Source of the DNA: Thuidium tamariscinum
Lineage: Eukaryota > Streptophyta > Bryopsida > Hypnales > Thuidiaceae
DNA length: 64,000 nt
Direction: 5' to 3'
Assembly (NCBI GenBank): GCA_947034885.2
Contig: OZ019759.1
Span: 7,132,501 to 7,196,500, forward strand
Shown: piece after piece, positions 23,494 through 35,718 of the stretch
Layout of the letters: each line of letters starts with the position of its first letter
Numbering within the stretch: the stretch's first letter is position 1
Made by a program: the position numbers and the translations under genes
The notes under the pieces: generated by a model
The model's database searches: none
What the model was told of the DNA's origin: nothing
The model's input: only the letters and a program-made list of their open reading frames with translations

Positions 23494-26355
23494 TCATTCT
23501 TCTTCCATTGACTCATTCTCCTCATTGTTGTGCTCATCAATTGCAAAGGCCGCCAATGATGCCTTAATGATACCAACTTGTAAATTTGGAATCGATACTT
23601 TCGGTTTTTTAGTGTTCTCTCGGAAATGAGGTTTCCAAGCCGTTAGGATACAACCCATACTAGACCATGTTGGCTTAATCACAGTGTCTTTACGCCACAC
23701 ATTCCCTTGTTTTGTGTCCCATCCCTCATATGTATCCGTATTAATGTGCTGATTTGAGGCAGGCATCCAATATTGAATTCGGATTATATGCATATGCCCT
23801 AGATCTGGACTCGGAGCCGTAATGGCCCTAGCAAGCCAAAATGGTTTAGGATCACCATCAGCAGGACGTACAGCAATAAAATAACCTTCATGTGTATCAA
23901 CATTAACATGGAATGAAGGACGTGGACGATCACGTCTACATCCAACGAATGGCGCATTTTCTACGTCTTCCTCATGCAATGTGCCATCTCTTTGCATCCG
24001 ATTTGTCTCGTGCGGAGCAATCCAAGAAGCCGACCAAAATCCATCAAGTAATGCTTCACGCACTTGAAGAGGTGCATCGAGAGCTACTTGAACAACGTTC
24101 CAATAATCTTTTAAGGCACCATTCTTCCGCCTGAACTCTCTTGTGTAATCATCATTTGCTATTTTCTTCCAATGCGCAACAAAACCATCCAATTCCTTCT
24201 TTACGTATTCAAGATCCTTCATCTTCTCTGGAGCAAGAGGTTGAGGATTGCCACTCAGTACTATAGGAAGCCCATCTTCAGTCTCAAACCACAACCTCAT
24301 TCCTTTGCCATCCTTTAGCAACCACTTTGGATCATTACATAGATTTTTATACTCCATCAAAGGCCATCCATTTGAATTCATGAAAAATTTAAATTGTTGG
24401 GATTTAGAATGCCCGCCTAAACCATCCCCTCCAGTGCCTAAATATCCCTGAACAAATGCTTTGAAGTCAGGAACTTCCTCAATGAAATGAGGAATCACTA
24501 GGTGCATTTCACAGTCCATAAAGGACTTCATGAGCTTTGGAAGTGTTGGATAGCTACTTGTCTTCAACCTTGAGCTCCAACGACCAAAAAGAGCATCAAT
24601 GTCTTTGTGAGTATGTCCTGCACTGAGGAAGTTGATGTACACCTCATGAAAAATGCCTTTGTACACAAGCAAAGAGCAAAAAGCAAAAACATATCGTTTT
24701 TTGTTGTCCCCTGAAGCATTGTCTAATTGCAATATTAGCACTGATGGGAGAGGTTTAGCCGGAAGTGGTTCTTCTGGAAGTGGAAGGAGGGAGTCCAAAC
24801 AAGTTTATGCTCCGTTTAGAAGTGCCTTCATTAATGTTGATTGGTTGCTCTCTACAAAAAATAATATGCACGATGAATTCTTTGGCGCTCCTTCCAAATC
24901 CCGCAACAACCTCGCAATTGATCCAATAGTATGATTTGAATCTGTTGGATAAATACTTAATCCATAATGTGCATAGCGCACATCACCATGACCATGAGCA
25001 ATCATACTTGTAATTGCTACAGGAATTTTCATGAAAGATTCTATCACTTTGGTCTTGTGAGAGAAGTGTAGAGAAGTCGTCTTTGAATGATCCATCTTAT
25101 TATGAATGATGCACAACATCTTTTCAGGGTGTTTTGTGAAAGTGCGGCGATTAGAATAATAGTATTTTCTGTGAGCCTCTTGCCCTTCATTATGAGTCTT
25201 GTAAAGATTAGTCCACTTCAGTTTTGACTCAGCACCTACACAAGCTTTTCTTAATTGCTTATAGGTGTCACACACTCCACACCTAGCAAAGGTGTCTCCA
25301 CGAGCCTTTGCAGCATATTCTGGGAAAGAAGCACGACGAATGTTATTCAATCCGCTCAAAGATATTGGTGGCAAATCCAACATTGCATTGGAAGCACTGA
25401 TTTCTTCTAATTGCTCACTCCAACGAAACGAAGACGGCAGAACCATTGTAGTGACTTTCTCCCCAGATTCAAGTGTTCTAGTCTTGTATGGCATCTGAAC
25501 AGCATTTGACTCAATAAGTATCCAAAGTGTAGCAGTCGCCTGAATGGTATGTTTTCGAGGCTTCTTCGTTCCCAAATTTCCATGAACCTTTGCTTGCTCC
25601 CCACTTCTGGCTTTTCCTTTGTACCTATAGAATGTACACTTTGCAATCCCATGAATAATCCACCAAGCGGTAGGACACACCTCTATACCTTTCAAAGTTA
25701 TCCATTCTTTGCCTCCATCATCTTTGTAGATCTGCCTATGTACCTCTAGAAGTGTCTTGTTTCAAGCCTTGAAGTCATCCCTTCGATAGAATTCAGTCCG
25801 TATCGCTTGAATTTCTGCACGTGGGAAATGTTGCAGACAATTCATCTCGCAACACATTTCTGTGGAAACTGTAGTGATTGATTCCATCGTCAAGAGAAGT
25901 TCTTTCTTGGGGAGAACCTCATGATCAACCCTTTCACAAGTTGTTTCATATGAATGAACCCCCTTTTAAGCTCTTTTGCATGAGGGATTCATGGCCGTGT
26001 TGTATATATGTGTTTGATCATGATTGTACAATGAGGCTCCATCATAAAGAAACACTCTCTTGATGTGCCAAGAGCATAGCGACCACATGTTCCGAGAAGA
26101 ATAGAACTCCTCGTTCAAAGACTCTGCTATCTGAATGGCAACTCAGTCGTCACTGGGTGACTTCCCGTTGTGGTCAACAACCAAATCATGGTCAACATTT
26201 TGACAAATTCCTCTAGCAATTTCCACCCCGTCATCGTTCTGGAGAGTAATGGATTGTGAGACCTATTTCGAACAAGGGATCCCCTTGCACAATTGAACAT
26301 CGTTTGGAAGCGTGGGGACTGGATTTGAAAATTCCTCAAGACCATGAAGATCCAT
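23494..26355 (-). pseudogene. DUF7869-like transposon-type gene with five in-frame stops
   Basis: From the ATG at 26353-26355 a single frame of about 954 codons runs without any frameshift to the stop at 23494. It contains a CCEMNCLQHF segment (near residue 168), a CGVCDTYKQLRKAC cysteine motif, and the core ILQLDNASGDNKKRYVFAFC followed by FLSAGHTHKDIDALFGRW. The DN...NK and GHT...D pattern is typical of DUF7869-type proteins, which often occur as repeated, transposon-like genes; the enzymatic role is unknown to me, a DDE/RNase H-like fold being possible. The C-terminus is acidic (NNEENESMEEE). In-frame stops are at 26263-26265 (TAG), 26143-26145 (TGA), 25966-25968 (TAA), 25762-25764 (TGA) and 24805-24807 (TAA); each can arise by one C-to-T or G-to-A change. 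The copy is dead but otherwise collinear. Confidence 0.75.
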
Positions 26356-27830
26356 TCTGCGAAAAGCAAGTCATATTATCAAGATATATATTGTCGTATC
26401 GGTGATAAGGTATTTTTCCACAAAATCATAGTAACGCAGGAACGTATAATTCAAAATGTTTCATGAAAGATAAAAATTGCGGTTAAATAACAACCTCTAG
26501 TTTCTGGACATTTAAGAAGTGATCGTCTTTCAAATCCATATGAAATTGACTTCTCCATCATTCAGAGAATGTACTTATCACCCAATCGATGATATAGCTG
26601 TGAGTATCATTATCAACTACAAGTATGAAACAAACATCAAGGATCTCGGTCTCCTCGGAGACTAGGATATGCTTACATACAATATAGTTATCACCGAATT
26701 GATGATATGCACACCAGAGAAATCAAAACACCTTATTCGTACTTGGATTACTGTTTTGAGTTCAAGGAAACCCTGTCGATTAAAAATGTCCTAATATTTG
26801 CATTCCTATCTAAGTTCAACAGAGAGAATATCATTGATTCGATGATACTTTCTCAATCCATTTCAATAAGCCATTCCATTATAGGCCACTAGAAGAAGTT
26901 TCTACATGAAACCATAAATTAGCATTCTTATCCTTTTCCCGATAGATGGTGTGTAAATAATGAGCATTCCTTCAACAACAATCTACAAATCTATACGATC
27001 TCTGAAGATAAGTTATCCTTGAGTCAACGATAATCATTGAAGGAAAATCCGTGCTCAATTTCAGAACTGATTAATTATCCCGTATTGATCCGAACTCCAA
27101 AAATACATAAGCACACACTATCCTCAATTTGATGATACCTTACTAACATCATTGACATAGAAAATGTAATGTTCCGGAAATTACGCCGACAAAATCGGGC
27201 ATCGGTGCAGACCAAAAATCTTCGGATGAATCCAACAAAATCTATTTCTACTTGTAAGATAAGAGCACACATTGACCTACAAATACAATGTGATAAAAAA
27301 AATAACATCCGCAGAAGACACCCCATACTACGCACCTAAGTGATTATTATAGTTGGCGTACCTACTAGCAACTAAGGACAATGTAAACACTCTCGACTTA
27401 AGGATACTCCATTGTGTGTTCAAGCATTCAAACTCAATGCTACAACAAGAATAAGGGAGATGACAACACAAGGAAGCCATTGTTTTTGCGGCAAGGCTTT
27501 GCTTTGGACTTCTAGCTCACAGAAAGGGCGGGGAAAAAGAGCACGTAACGAATCTAATTTGAATTCTTCCTAGGTCCACGTCCCCTACCTCCATAATTTC
27601 ATGCAACCTGGATGAACTTTATGAGATGCCTCCTGTCAGCTTTAAGGCACTAAATTCCAGCTAAACTTATTTTTGGCGCCTTACAGTTGTCCACTACAAA
27701 TGGTAGTCGTTGACTTCTAGAGTGGTAACTTCGGATTCTTTGAGATTTCTATAAACTAACTTTTTGAATGAGCATTGCCCAAGCCTTACATGTTCTCAAA
27801 ATTAGGTTTCGGGTTTGCGGTTTTAATTTA
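26356..27830. other. 5' flank of the DUF7869-like gene with a repeated short motif
   Basis: No coding frame is supported here. A short word, aat(c/t/g)gatgata with variants, recurs near 26584, 26698, 26838 and 27127. This could be subterminal or promoter DNA of the element. The 5' border of the element was not found. Confidence 0.35.
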
Positions 27831-27910
27831 GGGTAAGGTCTTGGGGTTTCTATTTCTTCCGGCTTTCAGGGTCAAGGATTAGAGTTAGGGTTTAGGGTTT
27901 AGGGCTTTTA
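27831..27910. repeat. Interstitial telomere-like repeats (TTTAGGG), block 1
   Basis: The stretch contains degenerate and perfect ttaggg words, ending with gttagggtttagggtttaggg near 27885-27905. TTTAGGG is the plant telomere repeat. Confidence 0.6.
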
Positions 27911-29800
27911 GGAAACCCGGGTGGGTGGGAGGGACATCCCCATACAAGGCCCTTCCTATCCAATTCCAATCCAACCATAGCTATAACTAGGCTTTACTTG
28001 ATTTAAGTTGAATTTATCAAATCAATAAGGCTCTCACCCAATTAAAGAAACTATAGTCTTTACATCACCTTATAATTTTTTGACTATTAAATGATAAGAG
28101 AGGCCTTTCTCACAAAGACAATCTAGCAAGAAGGCTTCTAAATTACCAAAGAAATCTTAGACCTCACAATGCTATAATTCTAAAGTTTAATGGAAATGAT
28201 AGGCTTCCATCCACATAAACCATCAAATTGCATAAAGCCATCATATCATCTCTAAATTATAGACCCAAATCAAAGGAATATCTTCAATAAACTACATAAA
28301 GATCACATCAAATCATTATATAGTTGTGTTCCTATCAAGATAGGAAGTCAAGATCTTTAGGAGCTAACTACTCATACTAAAAACTAAATCTTGTGTACAG
28401 TAAGATTTAGTAACTCCAAAAGTATCAGTTGTCATCATCTTGAAGTAAACTCTGTCTTGTTGAAATAACCTAAGAGGTTGTGAACCTCACCTGTCCCCAT
28501 GACAAACCAAACATCGGAATGTTAGTAAGTCGTAGATAAGGTGTCTTCAGTTCACAATAGCGTGTCATAGCAGTCACAAAGGAAAAAATCAGGCAACAAA
28601 GCTTAAAACTTCTCACAAGAAACCGACAACAAATAGCAGTCTAACAAAAATGTGCATCATAGAAAACCTGTGTAGAATCCATCTCTATCCTCACTCCACA
28701 CAAATGTAGTCACTTCCAACACCTCAAGAGAGCCAGCCAACAAAAGCAAATTGTGCCGGTCTCCAACATGAAAATGTCCTTATATACAAGCCAGCCATAC
28801 TTAGGTATAGTAGATGCCTTGGAAGCCAAGGAAACACGTGTTAGGCTCAAGGAATAGTCAAGTCAACAAGACTTGTTCTAGAAGGCCTCTAATTTAAGAA
28901 AATTCCAACTACCATGACCATGTGGAGGATTTTGGGCCAGACATACAAGTACATAGCCCCCTATGTGTACTCTAGTATGGTACAGCCTATAGTGTGCCAG
29001 ACAAGCCTACTATAACCACCACATATCAAATCAAAGTACATAGGCTCATCCTTCTTCAACCACCATGGAAGGTTCGAATTTCTCATTTCCCTTGACTAAT
29101 TCCATTGAGTCACAAAGAGTGGAATAACTCATAAAAAATTGGATTTGAATGGTAGGACCTAAGCCATGTTGAAAAACAAATATCCCTACCATGGTTTAAC
29201 AATAATTTAGAATTAATATAATGGTTTCATGGTATTAGAAAACCTTATAATGACACCTAATAGAGGCAAAGATACAAAGTCACACTACATGACTATGTAT
29301 TATGCTACATTCAGTATGGAAGGTTCTAATTTTCACATTCCATGCTAAAATTAAATTGAGACCTCCTACTCATACAAAAGTTGTAATTGTATGGTAAGAT
29401 CTCTCCATGTATTGACAAGGCCAAAATTATAGAGACTCTCCAAGAAAGAAAAATCCATAAGATTTATAAAATATCCACAATCTATAGAATGGTAGCATGG
29501 TACTATTAAAGCACAAATGGCCATTAAAAAGAATACCCAAGGAATTTCCTACACATAGGTAGGTGAAAAGGACTGATAGATGACAAAATCTAATGGTATG
29601 TGTTTAAAATTCACTTTACCATAGTCACTAGGTTCACAAGCAAAAATGATAGAGGCCAAATGAAAATTGGTCCCTAATTTGCTATGAATATTTGTAAGGG
29701 ATACACCTACAAATAAATGTTATCTATAATTCTCCAAAGGGGGATATCATCACCTTTTCCTTTGTCAAAACTTAGACAATCAAAATACATAATGTTCCAA
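27911..29800. other. Intergenic DNA, nothing recognised
   Basis: This moderately AT-rich stretch between two telomere-like blocks has no supported gene or RNA. Confidence 0.45.
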
Positions 29801-29855
29801 GACTAAGGGTTTAGGGTTTAGGGTTTAAGGTCAGGGGTTAAGAATTAGGGTTTAG
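29801..29855. repeat. Interstitial telomere-like repeats (TTTAGGG), block 2
   Basis: Three perfect tandem units agggtttagggtttagggttt near 29806-29830 are followed by degenerate ones to about 29850. Confidence 0.65.
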
Positions 29856-29939
29856 GTTGTAGGATTTTATGGCTATGAGCTCTTAGGGAACACTCCAATA
29901 ATTAAAATCTATAAACCCTAAATCCCAATTCATCAAATA

Positions 29940-30886
29940 AGGCCTTATTCGTTAAAATGAGACAAATTGTAGTCTCATTTTAATGATTTTTTATTTTAGG
30001 GCAAAAAAAGCTTTCATTAAATTGAGACTTCCCATTAAATTGAGACTTGAAAATGCCAAGAATTAGCCTTTATTTTTTTTATCTTGCTTCTACCAATGGC
30101 AAATATCCACAATCAACATCGATATTTCTTCTTTCAATTATTTTATAGGTCAACAAAATATTTCAAAACATTTTCAAGTTAAATGTTTTTTTAAAAGGAA
30201 ACTTCTATTTCTTACAACGCACATGTAAGGTTCAATGATATCACACTTTGACTTCTCAAACTTGCCATTTGTTCCTTTATGCAAGAAAATATTCTCTGCA
30301 TACAATTTTTGAGATTCAATCCAAAAATATATATTTACTATTAATAGAAATCAATATCTACTACATATAGACTACACTGTGATGATGGACAAATCCATAT
30401 CTTTTACTCTAAATGCATGCAAATATTAATTTCATAATCTATAACTTACTACAATAGGAAAAGCAATCTAATACTTCAAACTAAACAATTTAGTTAACTA
30501 CTACTTCTACTACTATGAAATATTCATTCTTCCTCCATAGACTCATCCTCCTCATCATTGCGTTCATCCATTGTAAAGGCCGCCAACGATGCCTTAATGA
30601 TACCAACTTGTAAATTTGGAATTGAGACTTTCGGTTTTTTAGTGTTTTCGCGAAAACAAGGCTTCCAAGCTGTTAAGATACAACCCATACTTGACCATGT
30701 TGGCTTGATTGCGGTGTCCTCACGCCACACATTCCCTTGTTTCATATCCCATCCCTCATACGTATCCATATTAATGTGTCGATTTGAGGCAGGCATCTAA
30801 TATTGAATTTTGATCATATGCATGTGCCCTGGATCTGGACTTGGAGCCGTTATGGCCCTAGCAAGCCAAAATGGTTTAGGATCACT
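29940..30886 (-). pseudogene. Truncated second copy of the DUF7869-like element
   Basis: Bases 29940-30523 match the 3' non-coding block of copy 1. Bases 30524-30886 encode the last ~120 residues of the same protein (ending DEESMEEE-like acidic tail). The copy loses similarity abruptly at about 30887, so the rest of the gene is missing. Near 30797-30799 a TAG stands where copy 1 has TGG (W), again a G-to-A type change. The start of the block forms a strong hairpin, aaaatgagac-aaattgta-gtctcatttt. Truncation at the gene's 5' side with an intact 3' border recalls retroposon-type copies, but interruption by the next element is an equal possibility. Confidence 0.75.
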
Positions 30887-32106
30887 GTCGTACGCGCAGT
30901 CTAGCAGAAAGCACCTTTATCACACCCAAATATGATAATATGACACGGAATATCATCCCAGGAGATTCCAGACGTTACTATTAGTTGTGTTTTCCGGTTT
31001 CTAGGTTTCCCATATAAAAAACACCCAAGTTACTACTCTCAATCCGGAATACCACTTGGTTTCTGGATTTCTCTTTTGGATCCGTCACCTTTCTCTGGAT
31101 CCGTATCCCAACTATTTCCGGATTCCCTTCCTGGATCCGGATTTCACTTTTCCCCGGATCCGTCTCAATCCAGATTTCGGTTCCGTCACTCCGATTATCG
31201 GTTTTAGATACCCCTGTTTTGTCCTCTCTTGATCTTTAGAGGGGTAGGGACTTACTACTTATAAACCTCACACTCTCTTCTCTCAAACAAAATACACACC
31301 AAGACACTCAAGTATATCCGGTTTTGCAGTAGAGGCAGATCCGGATCTTCACAACTTTCCGGATGGATCTGAACCAATCCGATTAGCAAGTCACTCAGGA
31401 CTACTTCACTTACCCTTACTACAACGACAGATCCAAAGACATCCAAATCCAAAAGGACGTACTTCTCTAGTTTCGCGGATCGACTCAGTGGTTGGCAGAC
31501 CTTCCGGGGGACGGAAACTTTCTTATGACCGCTGCTTAACTCCGCATGGATCCACCCCTGTAGTTCCGGAACCTCCATCACGCCACCCCTGGGCTCACAC
31601 CGGATCACCGTTCTGGCAAATTAAAGGCTCCACGCTCAAACTCATGATTCCAGATCCCAGCTCTAGAAAATTGGTCACTCAGTTCGGATCTCAGTTGCCT
31701 AAGAATCCGGATTCCTCTTCACCCGTCCCTCTTACCTCTCAACACCCCAAACAAACATACCAAGAGAAACACAAACACAAAGTTCAGAGTTAGAATGTCC
31801 ACCTCCCGGCTCAGATTAAAGAAAGGAATGAAATACATGAATATGCGCTAGGAGGGAATGCCAGGCCAACTAACTTACCTGCCTCTTAAAACCCAAATCA
31901 AAACAAAAAGTCAAAGCCTAAAAACAGAAACGGAATGCCAACAAGGCAAAAGAAAATCTGAAACAACCAATCAAGGCCCAACCGGATTATCCGGAAAGGT
32001 CCGGGCCAATTGTTCCTAAAGTTACGGATTGGGGCCCACATCCGGGAAATCCGTTCCGGAAACTTCCGTCCAAAAATCTAAAAACACCTAACTACCCTAC
32101 TCTGTC
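30887..32106. other. CCGGAT/GGATCC-rich segment of an unidentified element
   Basis: From 30887 the composition changes. Words such as ccggatt, ggatccg and tccgga recur very densely (for example 31040-31200, 31320-31700, 31980-32060), on both strands. No protein is recognised. The same words continue into the coding part at 32107-32616 and appear again near 36150, suggesting one element family occupies 30.9-36.7 kb. Confidence 0.4.
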
Positions 32107-32616
32107 CTACTTACGCGCCCGCTTTGATGTAGTACCCGCGGGCGGAAGTGAACTCCTCCGAGTCACTGCTTGGCTGGGTGGAGTTTTCTTGGTGGCGGAT
32201 CGGGTCTGCCTCTTCTGAATCGAGGTTGGCGGCGTTCCATTGTCTTCCGTCGAGGTCTCCTCTGATTCCGCCTCCGAACTTTCCGACACTTCCACTCTCT
32301 TGAATCTGCTCGGCTCCCCCGCTTCGCTGCGGATAACGGTGGGCGGATCGTCTTCCTCCTCCGAGTCGTCCAGGACGACTGGAGTGTTGTGCGGAACCTT
32401 GCCCAGCTCCTTCATGTGCGCAAACTTGTCTGGATCCTCCCTGGCCGGATTTTGGAGAGCCTTCATCCAGATCTCCAGATCAAGCCGAGGCGTTGTCTTC
32501 TTCGCAGGCGGATCCGTTGGTGTGGTTGCCGGTCTGGCGGTGGTCGGATCCGATCCGAGTTCGCCAAGGTTCTTCATGACTGGCGAGTCACCGAGCAGTT
32601 TCCAATCCGACGACAT
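32107..32616 (-). CDS. Unrecognised 169-residue acidic/basic low-complexity protein
   Basis: The frame opens with MSSDWKLLGDSPVMKNLGEL and runs uninterrupted. A proline/threonine-rich segment is followed by a short conserved-looking stretch (LDLEIWMKALQNPA). An acidic Ser/Glu-rich region (DDSEEEDD, ESSEAESEETSTED) and a basic C-terminus ending SKRARK come next. The charge layout suggests a nuclear or gag-associated protein, but no domain was recognised. It is probably a fragment or accessory ORF of the surrounding mobile element; an intron upstream is possible. Confidence 0.4.
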   Translation of the reverse strand: MSSDWKLLGDSPVMKNLGELGSDPTTARPATTPTDPPAKKTTPRLDLEIWMKALQNPAREDPDKFAHMKELGKVPHNTPVVLDDSEEEDDPPTVIRSEAGEPSRFKRVEVSESSEAESEETSTEDNGTPPTSIQKRQTRSATKKTPPSQAVTRRSSLPPAGTTSKRARK

Positions 32617-34896
32617 CCGTACTTGTGCTCTGTGGGCGCTTTATTCCCACCCTTGGAATAAAGTATACACAACTGGGCTCAGTTTTATGAAGTCTAACTT
32701 CTAGTGGGTGTCTACCTACGTTTGGTCCAGTTCTGCCTTCCAAGCAATGGATCTTCTAACCGCTACTCCTACTTCTTTCCTTGAAATAATTGCTTAAGGG
32801 TTTTTCCCTCACTTATCTAATCGATTTGGATAATGATGGTTAAACTTTCTACTAACTTTAGCGCTATATGGTCCTTGAATGGTTTCACTTAGTCTAATTA
32901 TTCTACCTTTTATTTTCTATTGATTGATGCACAGACGGGACCAATCAATGCATGTTTTTCAATTGGTGATGTTTCAAAATCAAATTCCTAATTCCTAGTT
33001 GATTGGTAATATTTTCTAATCTTGACTAAGCTTCTACTTTTGCTTAGAAATTACCATCTAGATGCTTTTACCTATCTTTGACTTGTTATAGTTTAATCCT
33101 AATCGTAAAGCAAATTCCGACTTCTTAAATTCTAGTTGCGTGGAAATAATGGAAAAAAGGGTTTTACAGACTTACGATGATCATATTGACTTCAAAATCC
33201 TCGTGTCCACCGAATAACTCCTCCCGGTGCATGGGCTCTACTTCCATCCCGTTGATTTGCGCGTGATTGTGGTATGTGGTGTACCCTTGTTAGTCTTGAA
33301 GCTTTTGGACCTTCCTTCTTTCTTCAAGTGTCTCCTTTTCTTTTCGATTTCCTTTCTTTTCTTTTGGGTGAGGTTCCAAAGTCAACCTATAAAAAATCCT
33401 AATAAAATCTAAACTCTTATTACTAACTAAATGGCTCCAAAGTCAAACCTTCCTACAACTAAGCTTTTCAAAACTTTTCCCTAAATTGGCAAACTTCTAA
33501 ATGGTTCCTAAGTCAAACTATTCTTCTTCTTGTCTTTTCTATTTGTTTTTTGTCAAACTAAAATATGGTTTCCAAAGTCAAAATGGCTCAAGATTCCATC
33601 ATCTCTCTCCTTCCCTTCCTTCTAAGCAACAATTGGGGTTCACTTTTCTATTATTCTAGAGTTTGAGGATTGTGAGAGGATTGTGAGAGATCGTGAGTTG
33701 AATTGGAGTTGAAATTAGATTGTGTTTGCAGGTTCAGGACTTCAAAAAATGGGGAGCCTTGCTCAGTTGCTGGAGGTCCAACATGGGCTGATTTTGAGGT
33801 CCTAGTTGCAAGACTGAGTGCTGGATGTTGGTGGATTGAGGGCAGATGGCCTTCCAAAGGGGAAGGGCTGGTCAACTTGGTTTGACTTCAGATTTGAGGC
33901 CTTGTGAGGCTGGGTTCAGCCCTTTTGGGTGAGCCCAACTTTGGATTCAAAACTTGCTTTTTTTGAGTGATAGAAAAAACTTGCAACCCCCAAATTCGGA
34001 TGTGGGCATGTATGGTCCTTACTGGTATTTTTCCCCTTGGGTCCAGAACCAAATTTAGGTCTGACCTCTTGGGTTTTAATGATAACCGAATGCTGCCAGA
34101 GGTAGCTAGGTTGCCAGAAGGTGGCCTGGGCTACCAAACATGGCCTGGGTTGTCGGAGGTGGCCTGCTGCCATGTTTTCAAAACAACTTAATATTTTGGC
34201 GGTGGTTTGCCAAATTTCAACAGGGTCTCCTTCGGAAACCCTCTAACACAACCCAAATTGGAATGAAATTAAGACAAAGCGAAATAACCCAATTTTCTCA
34301 CAACTTTACCTTTGAGGTTGTGTTGCTAAAAAACAAGCTCCAGGCCGTCTTAGAGGATTTGTCCTCAAATTCTGGCAAAATTTCGCAAGAGCCGGGCTAG
34401 AAATTAGTCCTTGGAGTTGTGAAATAGACTCCAAAACTCACACTTGGATCACAATGCAATGGCTAGGCCCGAGGGGGATTTTTGATAAACCAATCCAAGT
34501 TGTAAATCCGCCCGAAGAGACTAGTCACAAAGAATTATGATATCACAATGCAAAAGACTATAACTCCATGTGAACTTAGAGAAGTTAGCAACGGTTCAAC
34601 TAATGAATTTCGAACACTACAAGTTGTTCAAAATACTTTGTCAAAACAAACATAAGTATAGAAAGGCCTTGAAGTGTACCAACAAGGTTGGTGAAGCTCT
34701 TGAACCTTGAGTACAAAGAATCCAAGGACTTGTAAGTTGGTGTAGACTAAAGAGAATGGAATGAGAAGGATGTAGAATGATAATAGTATTGAAAATAGTG
34801 TAGAATGATCGAATAATGGCTATGGTTTGCAATGGTATTGATGTGGTATATGTGTATTGAGTTGATAATGGTGTGAAGTGAGGGGAGGGGGAGGCC

Positions 34897-34903
34897 TTTT
34901 ATA
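34897..34903 (-). promoter_or_regulatory. TATA box candidate (minus strand)
   Basis: On the minus strand TATAAAA is flanked by aaggcctcctcccccc upstream and ggcctccccctcccc downstream. Complementary purine and pyrimidine tracts lie on both sides, so the box sits in the loop of an inverted repeat. It would drive transcription toward 32 kb. Confidence 0.4.
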
Positions 34904-35610
34904 CATTTCCAAGGCCTCCTCCCCCCTCAAATTACTTGCTAAGTAATCTAAAAAGTCAACTTTAACCTTTAAAATTCTACACTATTGCTGTGATTACTCT
35001 ATCTTTTGGAGAAATGGTCCGATTGCCAAACGGACAGCGCCAATGGCTTCAGAAGACCCAAATTAGTCTAAGGGAATCTCCACCCCTTACTCTCGGAACC
35101 TAATTGCGCCCAAAAGCTAACACTTACGAACCGGTAAAAAGGGTGGAAAATCTATCTTTTGGAATTGATTTTTCCCAAAGGTTTTGACTAGCCAGAGTTG
35201 TCGGGAATGTCCATGAATGTCAGAAAAGAGTCCAAGTTGACTCAAATCGGACACTGTATGTCCCTTGTACGCCGGTCAACCCACCAAGATTTCGGTAAAA
35301 CCTTGGAAAGTCATTGCCGCCGCTGATTCTGGTACTTTCCGCTGTCAGAATGTCTTGAAATTTGGCGGGACGCTTATTTATGCTAAAACATGCTATCCTA
35401 ATTTTTAGTGGGATTTTACCATCACCATGGAATTTTCTATGAATTTCCAATTGCCGGTAAAAGTAGTTGACTTCCCATGGAGTCATTTCCGTAATCCAGA
35501 AAATTACAAAACTTTTAGGGGATCTTTTAGGAAGCCCCCTGATGACAAGTGCAAAGTTTTGCTAGAAACATACACTATCTAATTAAAGTAGAAATTGCAC
35601 TAGGGCGGAA

Positions 35611-35718
35611 TTAATTCCTCCGGGGAGGAATCATTCCCGTACAAGGGAATCTCCACGAGTTGAGTTAATTCCTCCGGGGAGGAATCATTCCCGTACAAGG
35701 GAATCTCCATGAGTTAGC
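35611..35718. repeat. 54-bp direct duplication with internal hairpins
   Basis: Two copies (starting 35611 and 35665) are almost identical. Each contains attcctccggggaggaat and attcccgtacaagggaat, both self-complementary. Confidence 0.85.

Noticed and set aside
28019..28036. aatcaataaggctct as an inverted partner of the aggccttattcg border at 22916
   Set aside because: Only about eight bases agree and no target duplication was found.
32240..32704. Plus-strand Ser-rich ORF
   Set aside because: Antisense shadow of the Glu/Ser-rich minus-strand ORF at 32107-32616.
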